Assembly: GCF_025770735.1 (NCBI RefSeq)
Contig: NZ_JAODPB010000001.1
Span: 1,112,976 to 1,176,975, forward strand
DNA length: 64,000 bases
Reading direction: 5' to 3'
Source: Shouchella tritolerans
GTDB lineage: Bacteria; Bacillota; Bacilli; Bacillales; Bacillaceae_D
Part shown: piece after piece, positions 24,384 to 32,735 of the stretch
Position numbering within the stretch: the first letter of the stretch is position 1
Layout of the letters: every line of letters begins with the position of its first letter
Translations under genes and position numbers: made by a program
The notes under the pieces: generated by a model
The model's database searches: none
What the model saw: the letters and a program-made list of their open reading frames with translations, nothing else
Told to the model about the DNA's origin: nothing

Positions 24384-25204
24384 TAGGCACTCACCTTCTT
24401 CCGGATTAAGTAAATGCTTAGCCAGGAAGACAACACGATTGTCGTCAGCCCCGTGGCTACGGCAATCAATAGTGCTTCCGACGGGAATACATAACTGTAG
24501 AAGTCACTTATAAAAAAGAAACTGTTCAACCAAAAGACAAAAGCCAGATAAAGCGCTCCTAACAATGCTCCTTTGACACGGAAACTACGTTCAAGGAGAA
24601 TGGCCGAAAACAAAGCCGTTAAAAAGGCAAAACCTAGGCCATAAGCAAGCACGAATACAAACGGGTCGAGGGGAATGAGCAAGCTAAATAACCTGTTCGT
24701 TTGCATGATTTGAGCCATTGATAACGGAGCGAGAAAAAGTTCGCTCGGCACGACCGCTTCAATGATTTTGTTGCCTATTGCGGCTAGTACAATTTGCAGC
24801 GCCACTAAACCAAGAACGAGCAAGAACAGTAAAAGCAGCTTAGCTGCAAATAACTGGGCACGGTTGATTGGCAACATCAGCAGCCGGGTAATGACATTGT
24901 TTTTACTGAACCAATCGCGGTACCAAATAAGCAACGAATAAGCGAGCATGATCGCAATGGCGATCATAATCGAACCAATAATAGGAAGACCACCGTACAA
25001 GGACTCCCAGCGAATCGAGTAGGACTCGGCAATTTGCTCAAGTGATACGTTTGTGATTAAAGCTTCGTTTGCGAAGTTGGCAGCCTTCGTTGAGGCCAAG
25101 ATGTAAATGGCAATAAGCTGGATCGCGGAGACAAGGCCGAATAGGCAAAAATACACCTTGGACACACGCTTCCATTCAAAATGCAGCAATGATAGAAATC
25201 GCAT
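24383..25204 (-). CDS. ABC transporter membrane protein (Ytr-like), first gene of operon
   Basis: The 273-residue protein has about six hydrophobic helices with an N-terminal cytoplasmic segment (FLSLLHFEWKRVSKVYF) and the LLIWYRDWFSKNN...TRLLMLPINRAQLFAAK region shared with the second permease of the operon. It begins the operon, downstream of a TTGACA/TATAGT promoter and a palindromic operator. No ATPase gene adjoins it directly, so it presumably shares the single ATPase encoded two genes downstream. Confidence 0.82.
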   Translation of the reverse strand: MRFLSLLHFEWKRVSKVYFCLFGLVSAIQLIAIYILASTKAANFANEALITNVSLEQIAESYSIRWESLYGGLPIIGSIMIAIAIMLAYSLLIWYRDWFSKNNVITRLLMLPINRAQLFAAKLLLLFLLVLGLVALQIVLAAIGNKIIEAVVPSELFLAPLSMAQIMQTNRLFSLLIPLDPFVFVLAYGLGFAFLTALFSAILLERSFRVKGALLGALYLAFVFWLNSFFFISDFYSYVFPSEALLIAVATGLTTIVLSSWLSIYLIRKKVSA

Positions 25205-25222
25205 AAGTCACCTCTTTTTGTG

Positions 25223-25246
25223 TGTATGTATTAAATGATTCATACA
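25223..25246 (-). promoter_or_regulatory. Candidate YtrA-type operator
   Basis: TGTATG (25223-25228) and CATACA (25241-25246) form an inverted repeat with a 12-base spacer, just downstream of the expected transcription start. Known YtrA sites are 6-bp arms about 13 bases apart, which makes this a reasonable candidate. Confidence 0.45.
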
Positions 25247-25261
25247 TTAGCATCTATGTGT

Positions 25262-25291
25262 ACTATATGCTTGATACAGATAAACTGTCAA
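25262..25291 (-). promoter_or_regulatory. Sigma-A promoter of the Ytr-like operon
   Basis: On the minus strand, TTGACA (25291-25286) and TATAGT (25267-25262) are separated by 18 bases. Both hexamers are close to consensus, and the first operon gene starts about 55 bases downstream. Confidence 0.7.
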
Positions 25292-25550
25292 GCTTTTTTT
25301 TCAACGTATGAAACACGCTGTTTTCACATACATTGGAATAGTATTGTTTTGTTTTGACTGCCAGCTATGAAGACAATCGATTTGCCCAAGTGAAACAAGC
25401 CAGAATTTCATAGGCTTTTTCTGGATTTTATCGTACACTAGAGCTACAGACCATTCGTCGCAGCAGAACAAAACATAAGTCCTCATGGAATGAATAGGAG
25501 GGAGGCTGTCTTGGGAGGACAGCGAGAAATCGCGCAAGGCAGCTAGCGGA

Positions 25551-26393
25551 ATGAGCAAAGTACACACAGATGAAAGAGAAGATATGTTTAAAACAAAAGA
25601 CCATAACAATGTAGCGATTTTTATTGATTATGACAATGTGTATTGGACGCTAATGAACCGGTACAACCATAACCCTAACCACGAAGAGCCAGAAAAGAAC
25701 TTATTCAACTGTTTATGGGATCGGTACGGGCAAAACCAAGTCCGCACGTTTCGCGCTTATGCCGATTTCCAGCGAATCCGTTCAAGCTTGACTGATCTCC
25801 AAAAGCAGCGCGTCCAAATCCGCCACGTCTATTCAAACGATAAGGAAGGCGATTCCCGCAAAAATTCGTCGGACATTGAACTTTGTATAGACGCAATTGA
25901 AAGCACTTATAAAGATGAGAACATTTCCTGTTATGTGTTTGTCACTGCGGATAGTGACATGGTTCCGATTATGAGCAGGCTGATGTATAAAGGGAAACGT
26001 GTCGAACTTTATTATCTATCGGAGGCAGCGCCGAAACATACCGATATTACAAATTACTCCCATTATAGTGAAGACTTGCGTGACTTTTTGCAACTAGAAA
26101 TCAAAGAATACCATTTAGAATCATATAAACTGGATGCCCTTCGTTTTGTTGAGGAGTGGGAACAACGCTTTGGCTCGGAAAATGAATTGTATTTAGGGGC
26201 GCCGTGGTTGAGAAACCAATTCTCGGTCAAGTTTGGCATTCCTGCCAATTCAGCGAGTGAGTTGATTGATTTATTGAAAGTAGAAAAGCTGCTTGGCACT
26301 GAAAACAAAGAATTGAAGAATGGGGATATTAAACCAAGTCTAGCGTTAACAGAACAAGGGCGCAGTTGGCTTGCACCCTTGTCGAAAGCGTAG
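25551..26393 (+). CDS. NYN-domain (LabA/DUF88-like) protein with C-terminal winged helix
   Basis: The 280-residue protein has a PIN-like NYN nuclease domain with the expected acidic residues in IFIDYDNVYW, SDIELCIDAIE and VTADSDMVPIM. A C-terminal region from about 195 (LDALRFVEEWEQRFG, PWLRNQFSVKFGI, LIDLLKVEKLLGT) looks like a winged helix similar to those that bind RNA. It is probably an RNA-acting nuclease, target unknown. The start is uncertain: ATG 25551 has a weak GCGGA site, and ATG 25584 (MFKTKDHNN) follows AGAGAAG. It is monocistronic. Confidence 0.82.
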   Translation: MSKVHTDEREDMFKTKDHNNVAIFIDYDNVYWTLMNRYNHNPNHEEPEKNLFNCLWDRYGQNQVRTFRAYADFQRIRSSLTDLQKQRVQIRHVYSNDKEGDSRKNSSDIELCIDAIESTYKDENISCYVFVTADSDMVPIMSRLMYKGKRVELYYLSEAAPKHTDITNYSHYSEDLRDFLQLEIKEYHLESYKLDALRFVEEWEQRFGSENELYLGAPWLRNQFSVKFGIPANSASELIDLLKVEKLLGTENKELKNGDIKPSLALTEQGRSWLAPLSKA

Positions 26394-26521
26394 GTATGTT
26401 TTAGGTGGAGATTTGTCGAATCTTAAGGGTTGACTTGTAGATAAGTCTCAAATATTATAGGGATAGACAACAGATTCGTTATAATTCGCTAAAACATTAA
26501 TGCGTTAGACAAATTCGTTAT

Positions 26522-26552
26522 GAGAGGCAAGGACATACCTTGTCTCTTTTTG
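26522..26552 (+). terminator. Rho-independent terminator after the NYN gene
   Basis: AGAGGCAAGG (26523-26532) pairs with CCTTGTCTCT (26538-26547) around ACATA, with T following. It lies about 130 bases after the stop; the space between holds two ATTCGTTAT copies and no gene. Confidence 0.75.
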
Positions 26553-26631
26553 TATGTTTTTGACCACTCCTTTTTGATAGGGATTCGTGTTGTTATATGC
26601 TTTGTTCCCCAAATTGTAAAATTGTAAACCT

Positions 26632-26997
26632 CTAAATGAACTTATTTTCATTTGGGCTGGCATATCGTCTGTTTTTTCGAATCTTTCTAAATAACTTCAA
26701 CTGCTCCTTTAAAAATTCCTGCTCTTCAACATCCAAATCTTTAAAATAATAGTGCTCCGTTTGTTCATTGACACGATAGAGGGAAACACTTTTTTCCTCC
26801 GTCTCTCCGGCAATATAAGCAATGGAAACGTGATAGATTTCAGCAAGCTGTTTTAGCTTGCTAAGAGAAGGTTCGTTCCGACCTTGCTCATAGAAGCCGT
26901 ATGCACTTTCGGTAATGCCGAGAAAGGAAGCAACATCTTGTTGGGTCAACTGGTGGGCTTTTCGCAACTCGCGCAATCGTTTATTCAGCTCAACCAT
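26632..26997 (-). CDS. XRE-family HTH regulator
   Basis: The 121-residue protein has an N-terminal helix-turn-helix (LRELRKAHQLTQQDVASFLG, then ITESAYGFYEQGRNEPSLSK) and a C-terminal charged helical tail (DLDVEEQEFLKEQLKLFRKI). ATG 26997 is chosen because GGAAGGG lies seven bases upstream; the frame also offers starts at 27003 and 27024. It is divergent from another XRE gene at 27159, which suggests a linked switch, but no partner genes are nearby. Confidence 0.87.
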   Translation of the reverse strand: MVELNKRLRELRKAHQLTQQDVASFLGITESAYGFYEQGRNEPSLSKLKQLAEIYHVSIAYIAGETEEKSVSLYRVNEQTEHYYFKDLDVEEQEFLKEQLKLFRKIRKNRRYASPNENKFI

Positions 26998-27099
26998 AAG
27001 CATACCCTTCCTGCATGTTCGCAATAATTTACTCGACCGTTAACAATGAGCATGGAGTAGCGGATGGTCATTTTCACTCTTTTTTATTGTGTTGTTCTA

Positions 27100-27128
27100 T
27101 TGACTGACAATTATTTGTTGGGTAAACT
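27100..27128 (+). promoter_or_regulatory. Promoter of the second XRE gene
   Basis: TTGACT (27100-27105), a 17-base spacer and TAAACT (27123-27128) precede the small XRE gene at 27159. Confidence 0.5.
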
Positions 27129-27158
27129 GAAACTACAATATGTTGGGGAGTGATCACA

Positions 27159-27398
27159 TTGTGCAAAAGGGATCAATTAATTTCCTTACGAAAAAGCAGA
27201 AACTGGTCTCAACAAAAAGTAGTTAGTCTATTGAAGAGAAGATACGACATCATCATCACGGAAAGTTACTATGGAATGATTGAACAAGGGTCTAGGCTTC
27301 CAAGTTTGTATGTCGCCCTTGCCATTTCCGATTTGTTTAAGGCTGAGCCGTCTTCCCTGTTTGGTGCCCCTAAGCGCAAACGTGAAATCCATTCTTAG
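27159..27398 (+). CDS. Small XRE-like HTH protein
   Basis: The 79-residue protein is a single helix-turn-helix (LISLRKSRNWSQQKVVSLL, then ITESYYGMIEQGSRLPSLYVALAISDLF) with a basic tail (PKRKREIH). TTG 27159 is preferred over the in-frame GTG 27150, because GGGGAG (27145-27150) is eight bases before the TTG but overlaps the GTG. It is divergent from the larger XRE gene, with a promoter between them. Confidence 0.7.
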   Translation: MCKRDQLISLRKSRNWSQQKVVSLLKRRYDIIITESYYGMIEQGSRLPSLYVALAISDLFKAEPSSLFGAPKRKREIHS

Positions 27399-27539
27399 GG
27401 ACAATGGGTTCGATAAAAGGATGCGATAATCCTCTAGATAAGCTGAAAATTATATAGGAGAGGCGGCCATGTTCCCAGTGAGGAGCATCGTTTGGGAGGC
27501 ATAAAAGCATGTTTTCATTGATAGGATGATAGAAAGGGA

Positions 27540-27915
27540 ACGAAAATCAGCAGTGGAAAAAGACGCTGTTAAACAAACTACAGGACGAAGCGCCGTTTGT
27601 TTTTGCCCATGGAGTGCTGGCATGGCTGGGAGCGACCATTCACTTGCAACATAAATGATTACCGCGATGTTAGAGAGCACATGCCCCATAGTCGCTGTAT
27701 GCAGGCACAAACGGCTGCCTTAATTAGCGAGACTGGCTCCATTGCTTTTGGCAAAGATGCAAAGGGAAAACGATGGCGTGCAGGAGGAGGGGCTATTTGC
27801 TTGGCTGGACGTTCCCCTGTCTATGGAGCGGTGCTTGCAGCAGAAAACAGCTAGGCAAGGACGAGGAATCGGCTTTTACAATCCATTTTTAGTGGCTTTA
27901 AGGGAGAGGGAAAGG
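27540..27915 (+). pseudogene. Remnant of a BadF/BcrA-type N-acetyl sugar kinase
   Basis: Pieces of one protein appear in different frames. One frame reads WKKTLLNKLQDEAPFVFAHG and VLAWLGATI (27551-27650). Another gives AMLESTCPIVAV, a third ALISETGSIAFGKDAKGKRW (27710-27780), and a fourth GIGFYNPFLVALRE just before nagZ. GTGSIAxGK-DA-GK-RAGG is the core of BadF/BadG/BcrA-type kinases such as the N-acetylmuramic/N-acetylglucosamine kinase MurK. Several frameshifts break it. Its place before nagZ fits a lost peptidoglycan-recycling gene. Confidence 0.6.
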
Positions 27916-27916
27916 C

Positions 27917-29485
27917 ATGGATGGAGAACAAAAAAGAAAGTTGGGGCAGTTGCTAGTCTTTGGTTTTCATGGAACGACAGCGACGCCGGAAATAAAGGCG
28001 CTGATCCGTGACCATTATGTCGGCAACATCCTTTTGTTTAGTCGTAACATTGAAACGCCTGAACAGTTGCTATCCTTAACGAGCGATTTACAAAAAGCAG
28101 CAAAGGAAGCTGGTCACGAGCGCCCGTTGGCGATTTGCGTCGACCAAGAAAACGGAACGGTACGCCGCTTAAGTACAGGCGTAACAGCGCTCCCAGGAGC
28201 GATGCTTCTAGGGGCAACGAACAAACGCCGCTATGCATCCGTTGTCGGACAGTTGACAGCGAAAGAGCTTCGCGCTGTGGGGGTTAACTGGAACTTAGCC
28301 CCAGTCGCTGATGTGAACAATAATCCGAACAACCCAGTGATCGGCGTCCGTTCATTTGGCGAGGACCCAGGCAAAGTCGGCGAATATGCGAAGGAAATGA
28401 TGAATGGCTTGCAGTCAGAGGGCGTCATCGCTACACTGAAGCATTTTCCAGGCCACGGCGATACGGTCGTTGACTCACACCATGCAGTGCCGACCATTCC
28501 CCATGACTTAAAACGCCTTCAAGAAGTGGAACTTACGCCTTTTAAAGCGTGTATAGAAGCAGGTGCAGAAGCGATCATGAGCGCTCACATCCATTTCCCA
28601 GCGTTGGAGACGGAGTTCATGCCTGCGACAATCTCTTATCAAGTGTTGACGGAACTTTTACGTCACGAACTAGGCTATTCAGGCGTATTGATGACAGACT
28701 GCTTAGAAATGGAGGCGATTGCCGGGACGATCGGCACCGCCCAGGGCGCTGTGGCCGCATTGCTCGCAGGTGCAGATATGCTTGTTGTCTCTCACAGCGA
28801 AAGCCGGCAACGCGCTACAATCGCTGCGTTGGAAGCCGCATTTGCTGAAGGGAGATTTGACCAAAAACAGCTGGACACGTCGTTTCAACGCATTGATGCT
28901 TTAAAAGCAAACTACTTGTCTTGGGATAGGCTACCTCGGCGAGAGGACTTGAAGAACGTCGGTTCAACATTTCGGCAAAGCGAGGCAAATGCCATTTATG
29001 CTGATGGGGTGACGGTAGTTGGTAGGAGAAAGCTATCCCCTCATCAACCTTTGCTGCTGTTTTATGGGAACGTTCAGCATAGAACACCTGCAGAAGAAAG
29101 GCAGGATGAAGAGCATCCACTTGTAGAGGTGCTCTATAAAAAGGCAGCAATGGCAAAAGCAATCGCATTTGACGATGAAAGCCAAAATTGGGAGCGCTGT
29201 TTAGCCGAGGCAGATCTTTATGAGCAAATCGTTGTCGCCACATCGAATATTGCCCAAGCGCCCTACCAGCAACGATTCATTCACGCATTAATGGCGAAAG
29301 GGCACAAGCCGGTTATTATGGCGACGCAAAACCCTTATGACTATCGCTTTGTTCCCAAATCGTTAACGTTTGTGGCCAGCTATGAGCCTACAGAGCCGGC
29401 GATTGCTGCAGCTTTAGCATACTTATTTGGCCAAGGCGAGGCAAATGGCCGTTTTCCTGTATCGGTAAGCGAGGGCGGGAGGTGA
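27917..29485 (+). CDS. nagZ: Beta-N-acetylglucosaminidase NagZ (GH3)
   Basis: NagZ hydrolyses terminal GlcNAc from muropeptides and chitooligosaccharides. The 522-residue GH3 protein shows KHFPGHGDT at 175-183, the NagZ-specific Asp-His dyad around 186-188 (VDSHH) and nucleophile Asp261 (LMTDCLEMEA). A C-terminal alpha/beta domain follows, as in Firmicute NagZ. There is no signal peptide, so it should act in the cytoplasm. GGGAGAGGGAAAGG precedes the ATG. The sugar ABC importer directly downstream probably supplies its substrates. Confidence 0.93.
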   Translation: MDGEQKRKLGQLLVFGFHGTTATPEIKALIRDHYVGNILLFSRNIETPEQLLSLTSDLQKAAKEAGHERPLAICVDQENGTVRRLSTGVTALPGAMLLGATNKRRYASVVGQLTAKELRAVGVNWNLAPVADVNNNPNNPVIGVRSFGEDPGKVGEYAKEMMNGLQSEGVIATLKHFPGHGDTVVDSHHAVPTIPHDLKRLQEVELTPFKACIEAGAEAIMSAHIHFPALETEFMPATISYQVLTELLRHELGYSGVLMTDCLEMEAIAGTIGTAQGAVAALLAGADMLVVSHSESRQRATIAALEAAFAEGRFDQKQLDTSFQRIDALKANYLSWDRLPRREDLKNVGSTFRQSEANAIYADGVTVVGRRKLSPHQPLLLFYGNVQHRTPAEERQDEEHPLVEVLYKKAAMAKAIAFDDESQNWERCLAEADLYEQIVVATSNIAQAPYQQRFIHALMAKGHKPVIMATQNPYDYRFVPKSLTFVASYEPTEPAIAAALAYLFGQGEANGRFPVSVSEGGR

Positions 29486-29532
29486 TGGTTCGTCCTATAT
29501 AAATATCATTTCGGGTTTAAGGGGGAAAGCAT

Positions 29533-30876
29533 ATGAAAAAATCGCTGCTCTACACAGCGGCAACAAGTGTTTTACTTGTTCCGCTAGCCGCTTGCAACAG
29601 CGCAGGAACAGGAAATGAAGGGAACGCAGGCAATTCAACGGACACAGTCACAGTCTGGACATACCCAGTACATGAAGAGTATGAAAGCGAATTGAAAGAG
29701 TCAATAGCCGAATTTGAAGATGCCAATCCTGATATAAAGATCGAGTATGAGATCCTTTCCTGGGCGGAAGGAGAGCAGAAGTTTGATATTGCTTTAAATA
29801 CAGGGAGTCCACCTGACTTGTATTTCGGCAAAGCACTTGGAAAATACAAAGAAACACAGCTTTTAGTGGAGCTGGACGATAAACTTAATATTGATTTAGC
29901 CGACTATGACGACGTTGCTCTCGACCATATGCGGATTGAAGGTTCTTTGTACGGCCTTCCTCTCTATCAGTACCTTCATGTATGGGGCGGGAATAAAGCG
30001 CTGTTAGAGGACTACGGAATCGATTATGAGAAGATTCAGAATGAAGGATGGACATGGGATGAATTTTATGAGCTTGCTAACATCGGCGAGCAAACGAACG
30101 ACAATGGCGACCGCCAATATGGATTTGTATTCCAAGGCGTGGATGAGGAACTTCTTGACCATCTCGCCCGCAACAATGGCCTTCCTTACAGGATGACGGA
30201 GCACGGAATTGCTTGGACAGATGAGCGGATTTTAGAAGCAATGGAGTTTATTGTCAAGCTTCGTGAGGAAGGCATCATGCCAAATGAAACAGCAGCAATT
30301 GACGCGGCGAAACGGAATGAAATGTTTTACAATTACCAAGCGCTTTTTTATGGCAGAGCCATTCCTTATTTTGAACCAAGTGCAGAAAAGCGCAACGAAG
30401 ATATACGAAACGGCGACATTGACGGCGAGGAAATCGAAGTTGTCTTGTTGCCTACACCGCATAATGAAGGACAGGAAGAAGTAGCCCGAGGCGGGGCAGA
30501 AGGCTATTTGTTGTTTACGCAAAAAGGGGCAACGGAAGAGCATATTGGAAACAGTGTGAAAGTGCTAGAACATTTAGCTGGAGCTGATGCCATTGGCAAA
30601 GCCTCTTCAGCGCTCGCTTTGCCGATCGTCCATAAACAAGCAGCCGCTGATTACGATTTGCCTCTTTCTGAAGTGAATGAACGGGCCGCCCAACGTCTAG
30701 CAGGCAAAGTCTTGCCACCTAACAACATCAACAGCGAGCTAGCGGCCAAAGACGATATGTTTAATACGCAAGTCGTTGTACCGACATTCCAAGCATTAAT
30801 AAATGGTGAAACAACGCCTGAACAAGCGCTGGAAAAATTTAAAGCAGAGGCCGAATCAGCCCCATTCAAACCTTAA
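29533..30876 (+). CDS. Sugar ABC transporter substrate-binding lipoprotein
   Basis: The 447-residue protein begins with a lipoprotein signal (KKSLLYTAATSVLLVPLAAC, lipid-modified Cys21), followed by the family-1 solute-binding fold (VTVWTYPVHEEYESELKE, NPDIKIEYE). It captures an oligosaccharide for import. The gene starts 47 bases after nagZ and is followed by a hairpin and two permease genes, so its product likely feeds the transporter. Context with NagZ suggests GlcNAc-containing oligosaccharides; this is inference. Confidence 0.9.
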   Translation: MKKSLLYTAATSVLLVPLAACNSAGTGNEGNAGNSTDTVTVWTYPVHEEYESELKESIAEFEDANPDIKIEYEILSWAEGEQKFDIALNTGSPPDLYFGKALGKYKETQLLVELDDKLNIDLADYDDVALDHMRIEGSLYGLPLYQYLHVWGGNKALLEDYGIDYEKIQNEGWTWDEFYELANIGEQTNDNGDRQYGFVFQGVDEELLDHLARNNGLPYRMTEHGIAWTDERILEAMEFIVKLREEGIMPNETAAIDAAKRNEMFYNYQALFYGRAIPYFEPSAEKRNEDIRNGDIDGEEIEVVLLPTPHNEGQEEVARGGAEGYLLFTQKGATEEHIGNSVKVLEHLAGADAIGKASSALALPIVHKQAAADYDLPLSEVNERAAQRLAGKVLPPNNINSELAAKDDMFNTQVVVPTFQALINGETTPEQALEKFKAEAESAPFKP

Positions 30877-30888
30877 AGCATCAGGCTA

Positions 30889-30913
30889 AAAAGAGGGGGA
30901 CTCCCCCTCTTTT
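30889..30913 (+). terminator. Intercistronic hairpin after the binding-protein gene
   Basis: A GC-rich stem AAAGAGGGGG/CCCCCTCTTT with loop ACT is followed by TTTT. Such hairpins after binding-protein genes usually limit read-through or protect upstream mRNA, giving more binding protein than permease. Confidence 0.75.
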
Positions 30914-30932
30914 AAGGAAAGGAGAAAAATGC

Positions 30933-31838
30933 ATGGCTACGACGATTCAGTCGCCTTCTAAGTGGCGTTTGTTTTTTCGTGATTACGGCTGGTGCTATTT
31001 GTTTATTACTGTGCCGATTCTTGTATTTTTGCTGTTTACGCTCATTCCTGTTATTTATGCATTTATTATGAGTTTTCAACAATACCATGTAATGGGTTCT
31101 ACCTTTATCGGGTTGGACAATTATAAAACGATGATCAATGACGACGTATTTTGGAGGTCGATGCGTAATACATTTATTTTTACAGTTACGACTGTGCCTG
31201 TTAGCGTCGCGATCACATTAGTGCTAGCCGTTTTGATTTTCCCACGCGGCAAAAAAATGCAAACCTTTTTTAAGGCGTCTCTTTACTTGCCGACAGTCGC
31301 TTCAGGCGTGACAATGGCGCTCGTATGGTTTTGGATTTATGACCCGACGAATATGGGCCTCGTAAATATGATACTCGGCCTCTTTGGGATTGATCCGCAG
31401 ATGTGGCTTGGCAGTTCCAACACTGCTTTATTTTCCCTCATTTTAATGAGCTGGCTGACTGGGCATGGGGCCGGTGTGATTTTATATTTGGCTGCCCTCG
31501 GGGGTATCCCTAAATCGCTGTATGAGGCAGCCGACATTGACCATGCCAGTCCCTTATCCCAGTTTTTCAATATTACATTGCCTTTGCTCAAACCGACAAC
31601 GCTTTATTTGCTCGTAATGGGCATCATTACCTCGTTCCAAGTGTTCATGAGCATTTATTTAATGACACAAGGCGGTCCGAACTTTGCGACAACAACGATT
31701 GCTTATTTAATTTATGTACATGCATTTGAATATTACCAATTTGGCCTTGCAGCTGCAGAGTCGTTCGCTTTAGGGATCGTGATTATTGTTGCCTCTGTAT
31801 TTCAATTCAAGTTAATGGCAAGCGACGTAGAATTTTGA
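30933..31838 (+). CDS. Sugar ABC transporter permease (MalF/UgpA type)
   Basis: The 301-residue protein has six transmembrane helices and the EAA loop (YEAADIDHASPLSQFF) that docks the ATPase. GGAAAGGAG precedes the ATG. The gene is followed within 14 bases by the second permease, and together with the binding protein and the ATPase it forms a complete carbohydrate uptake (CUT1) system. Confidence 0.92.
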   Translation: MATTIQSPSKWRLFFRDYGWCYLFITVPILVFLLFTLIPVIYAFIMSFQQYHVMGSTFIGLDNYKTMINDDVFWRSMRNTFIFTVTTVPVSVAITLVLAVLIFPRGKKMQTFFKASLYLPTVASGVTMALVWFWIYDPTNMGLVNMILGLFGIDPQMWLGSSNTALFSLILMSWLTGHGAGVILYLAALGGIPKSLYEAADIDHASPLSQFFNITLPLLKPTTLYLLVMGIITSFQVFMSIYLMTQGGPNFATTTIAYLIYVHAFEYYQFGLAAAESFALGIVIIVASVFQFKLMASDVEF

Positions 31839-31852
31839 CTGGAGGTGGTTGC

Positions 31853-32728
31853 ATGAACCAACCAGCGGCAAGCACAAAGGTGCCTCTTAACCGCCCGCCT
31901 GAACGAAAGGCAATAGCCGCAAAAATGGTCAGTTACGCACTTTTGTTGTGTTGGATTGTTATTACGCTGATCCCGCTTTACTGGATGCTGGTCATGTCGT
32001 TTAAGGATACAGCAGTGGCGTCTTCCTTTACTCCTGAGTGGTTCCCAAAGAATCCATCGATTGCTACATACGTGCGTTTTTTCACGGAAACCGATGCCGT
32101 CCGTTGGCTGTTGAATAGCCTGTTTGTGTCATCTGTATTGACGCTAACCAATGTGTTGTTTTGCTCTTTGGCAGGCTATGCGTTTGCGAAGTTGCGATTC
32201 CCAGGGCGGAACACGATCTTTTGGCTTCTCCTTGGAACGATGATGATCCCGGCGCAAGTGACATTGATTCCTGTTTATATTATTGTTGTCAACACGTTGC
32301 AGCTAGGCAATACATATACCGCAATCATGCTACCGATGTTTGCTACAGTTGGGAACATCTTTTTGATGAAACAATACATGTCGACTTTGCCGTCATCGCT
32401 CATTCAAGCGGCACGGATTGATGGTTGCAGCGAGTGGCGTATTTTTTACAAAATCATTTTGCCGATTTCAAAACCAGGTTTAGCTGTGTTGGCTATTTTT
32501 ACATTTGTGGCGACATGGAATGAATTTTTTTGGCCTTTTCTTGTCACACAAACGAGTTCGATGCGGACGATTCAAATTGGTTTGGCTAGTTTTAAATTTG
32601 CCGATGCCACTGATTTCGGGGCAATGATGGCTGGTTCTGTGGTTGCAGCGCTGCCGATGTTTCTATTGTTTTTCTCGCTGCAAAAGTATTTTTTGCAAGG
32701 TATTACCATTGGTGCCGTGAAAGGATAG
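31853..32728 (+). CDS. Sugar ABC transporter permease (MalG/UgpE type)
   Basis: The 291-residue protein has six helices, the conserved LYWMLVMSFK start region and the EAA-type loop QAARIDGCSEWRIFYK. It ends with the typical FLQGITIGAVKG. ATG 31853 is chosen because GGAGGTGG precedes it by five bases; the open frame begins at a TTG 18 bases earlier. It is the partner of the MalF-type permease and is followed seven bases later by the ATPase gene. Confidence 0.92.
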   Translation: MNQPAASTKVPLNRPPERKAIAAKMVSYALLLCWIVITLIPLYWMLVMSFKDTAVASSFTPEWFPKNPSIATYVRFFTETDAVRWLLNSLFVSSVLTLTNVLFCSLAGYAFAKLRFPGRNTIFWLLLGTMMIPAQVTLIPVYIIVVNTLQLGNTYTAIMLPMFATVGNIFLMKQYMSTLPSSLIQAARIDGCSEWRIFYKIILPISKPGLAVLAIFTFVATWNEFFWPFLVTQTSSMRTIQIGLASFKFADATDFGAMMAGSVVAALPMFLLFFSLQKYFLQGITIGAVKG

Positions 32729-32735
32729 GTGAAAA

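Noticed and set aside
26997..27398. Divergent XRE pair considered as a prophage immunity switch
   Set aside because: No integrase, Cro-like partner operon, attachment repeats or phage genes are found around it.
28815..29243. 142-residue minus-strand open frame inside nagZ
   Set aside because: It is antisense to a clear GH3 gene and has no recognisable features.
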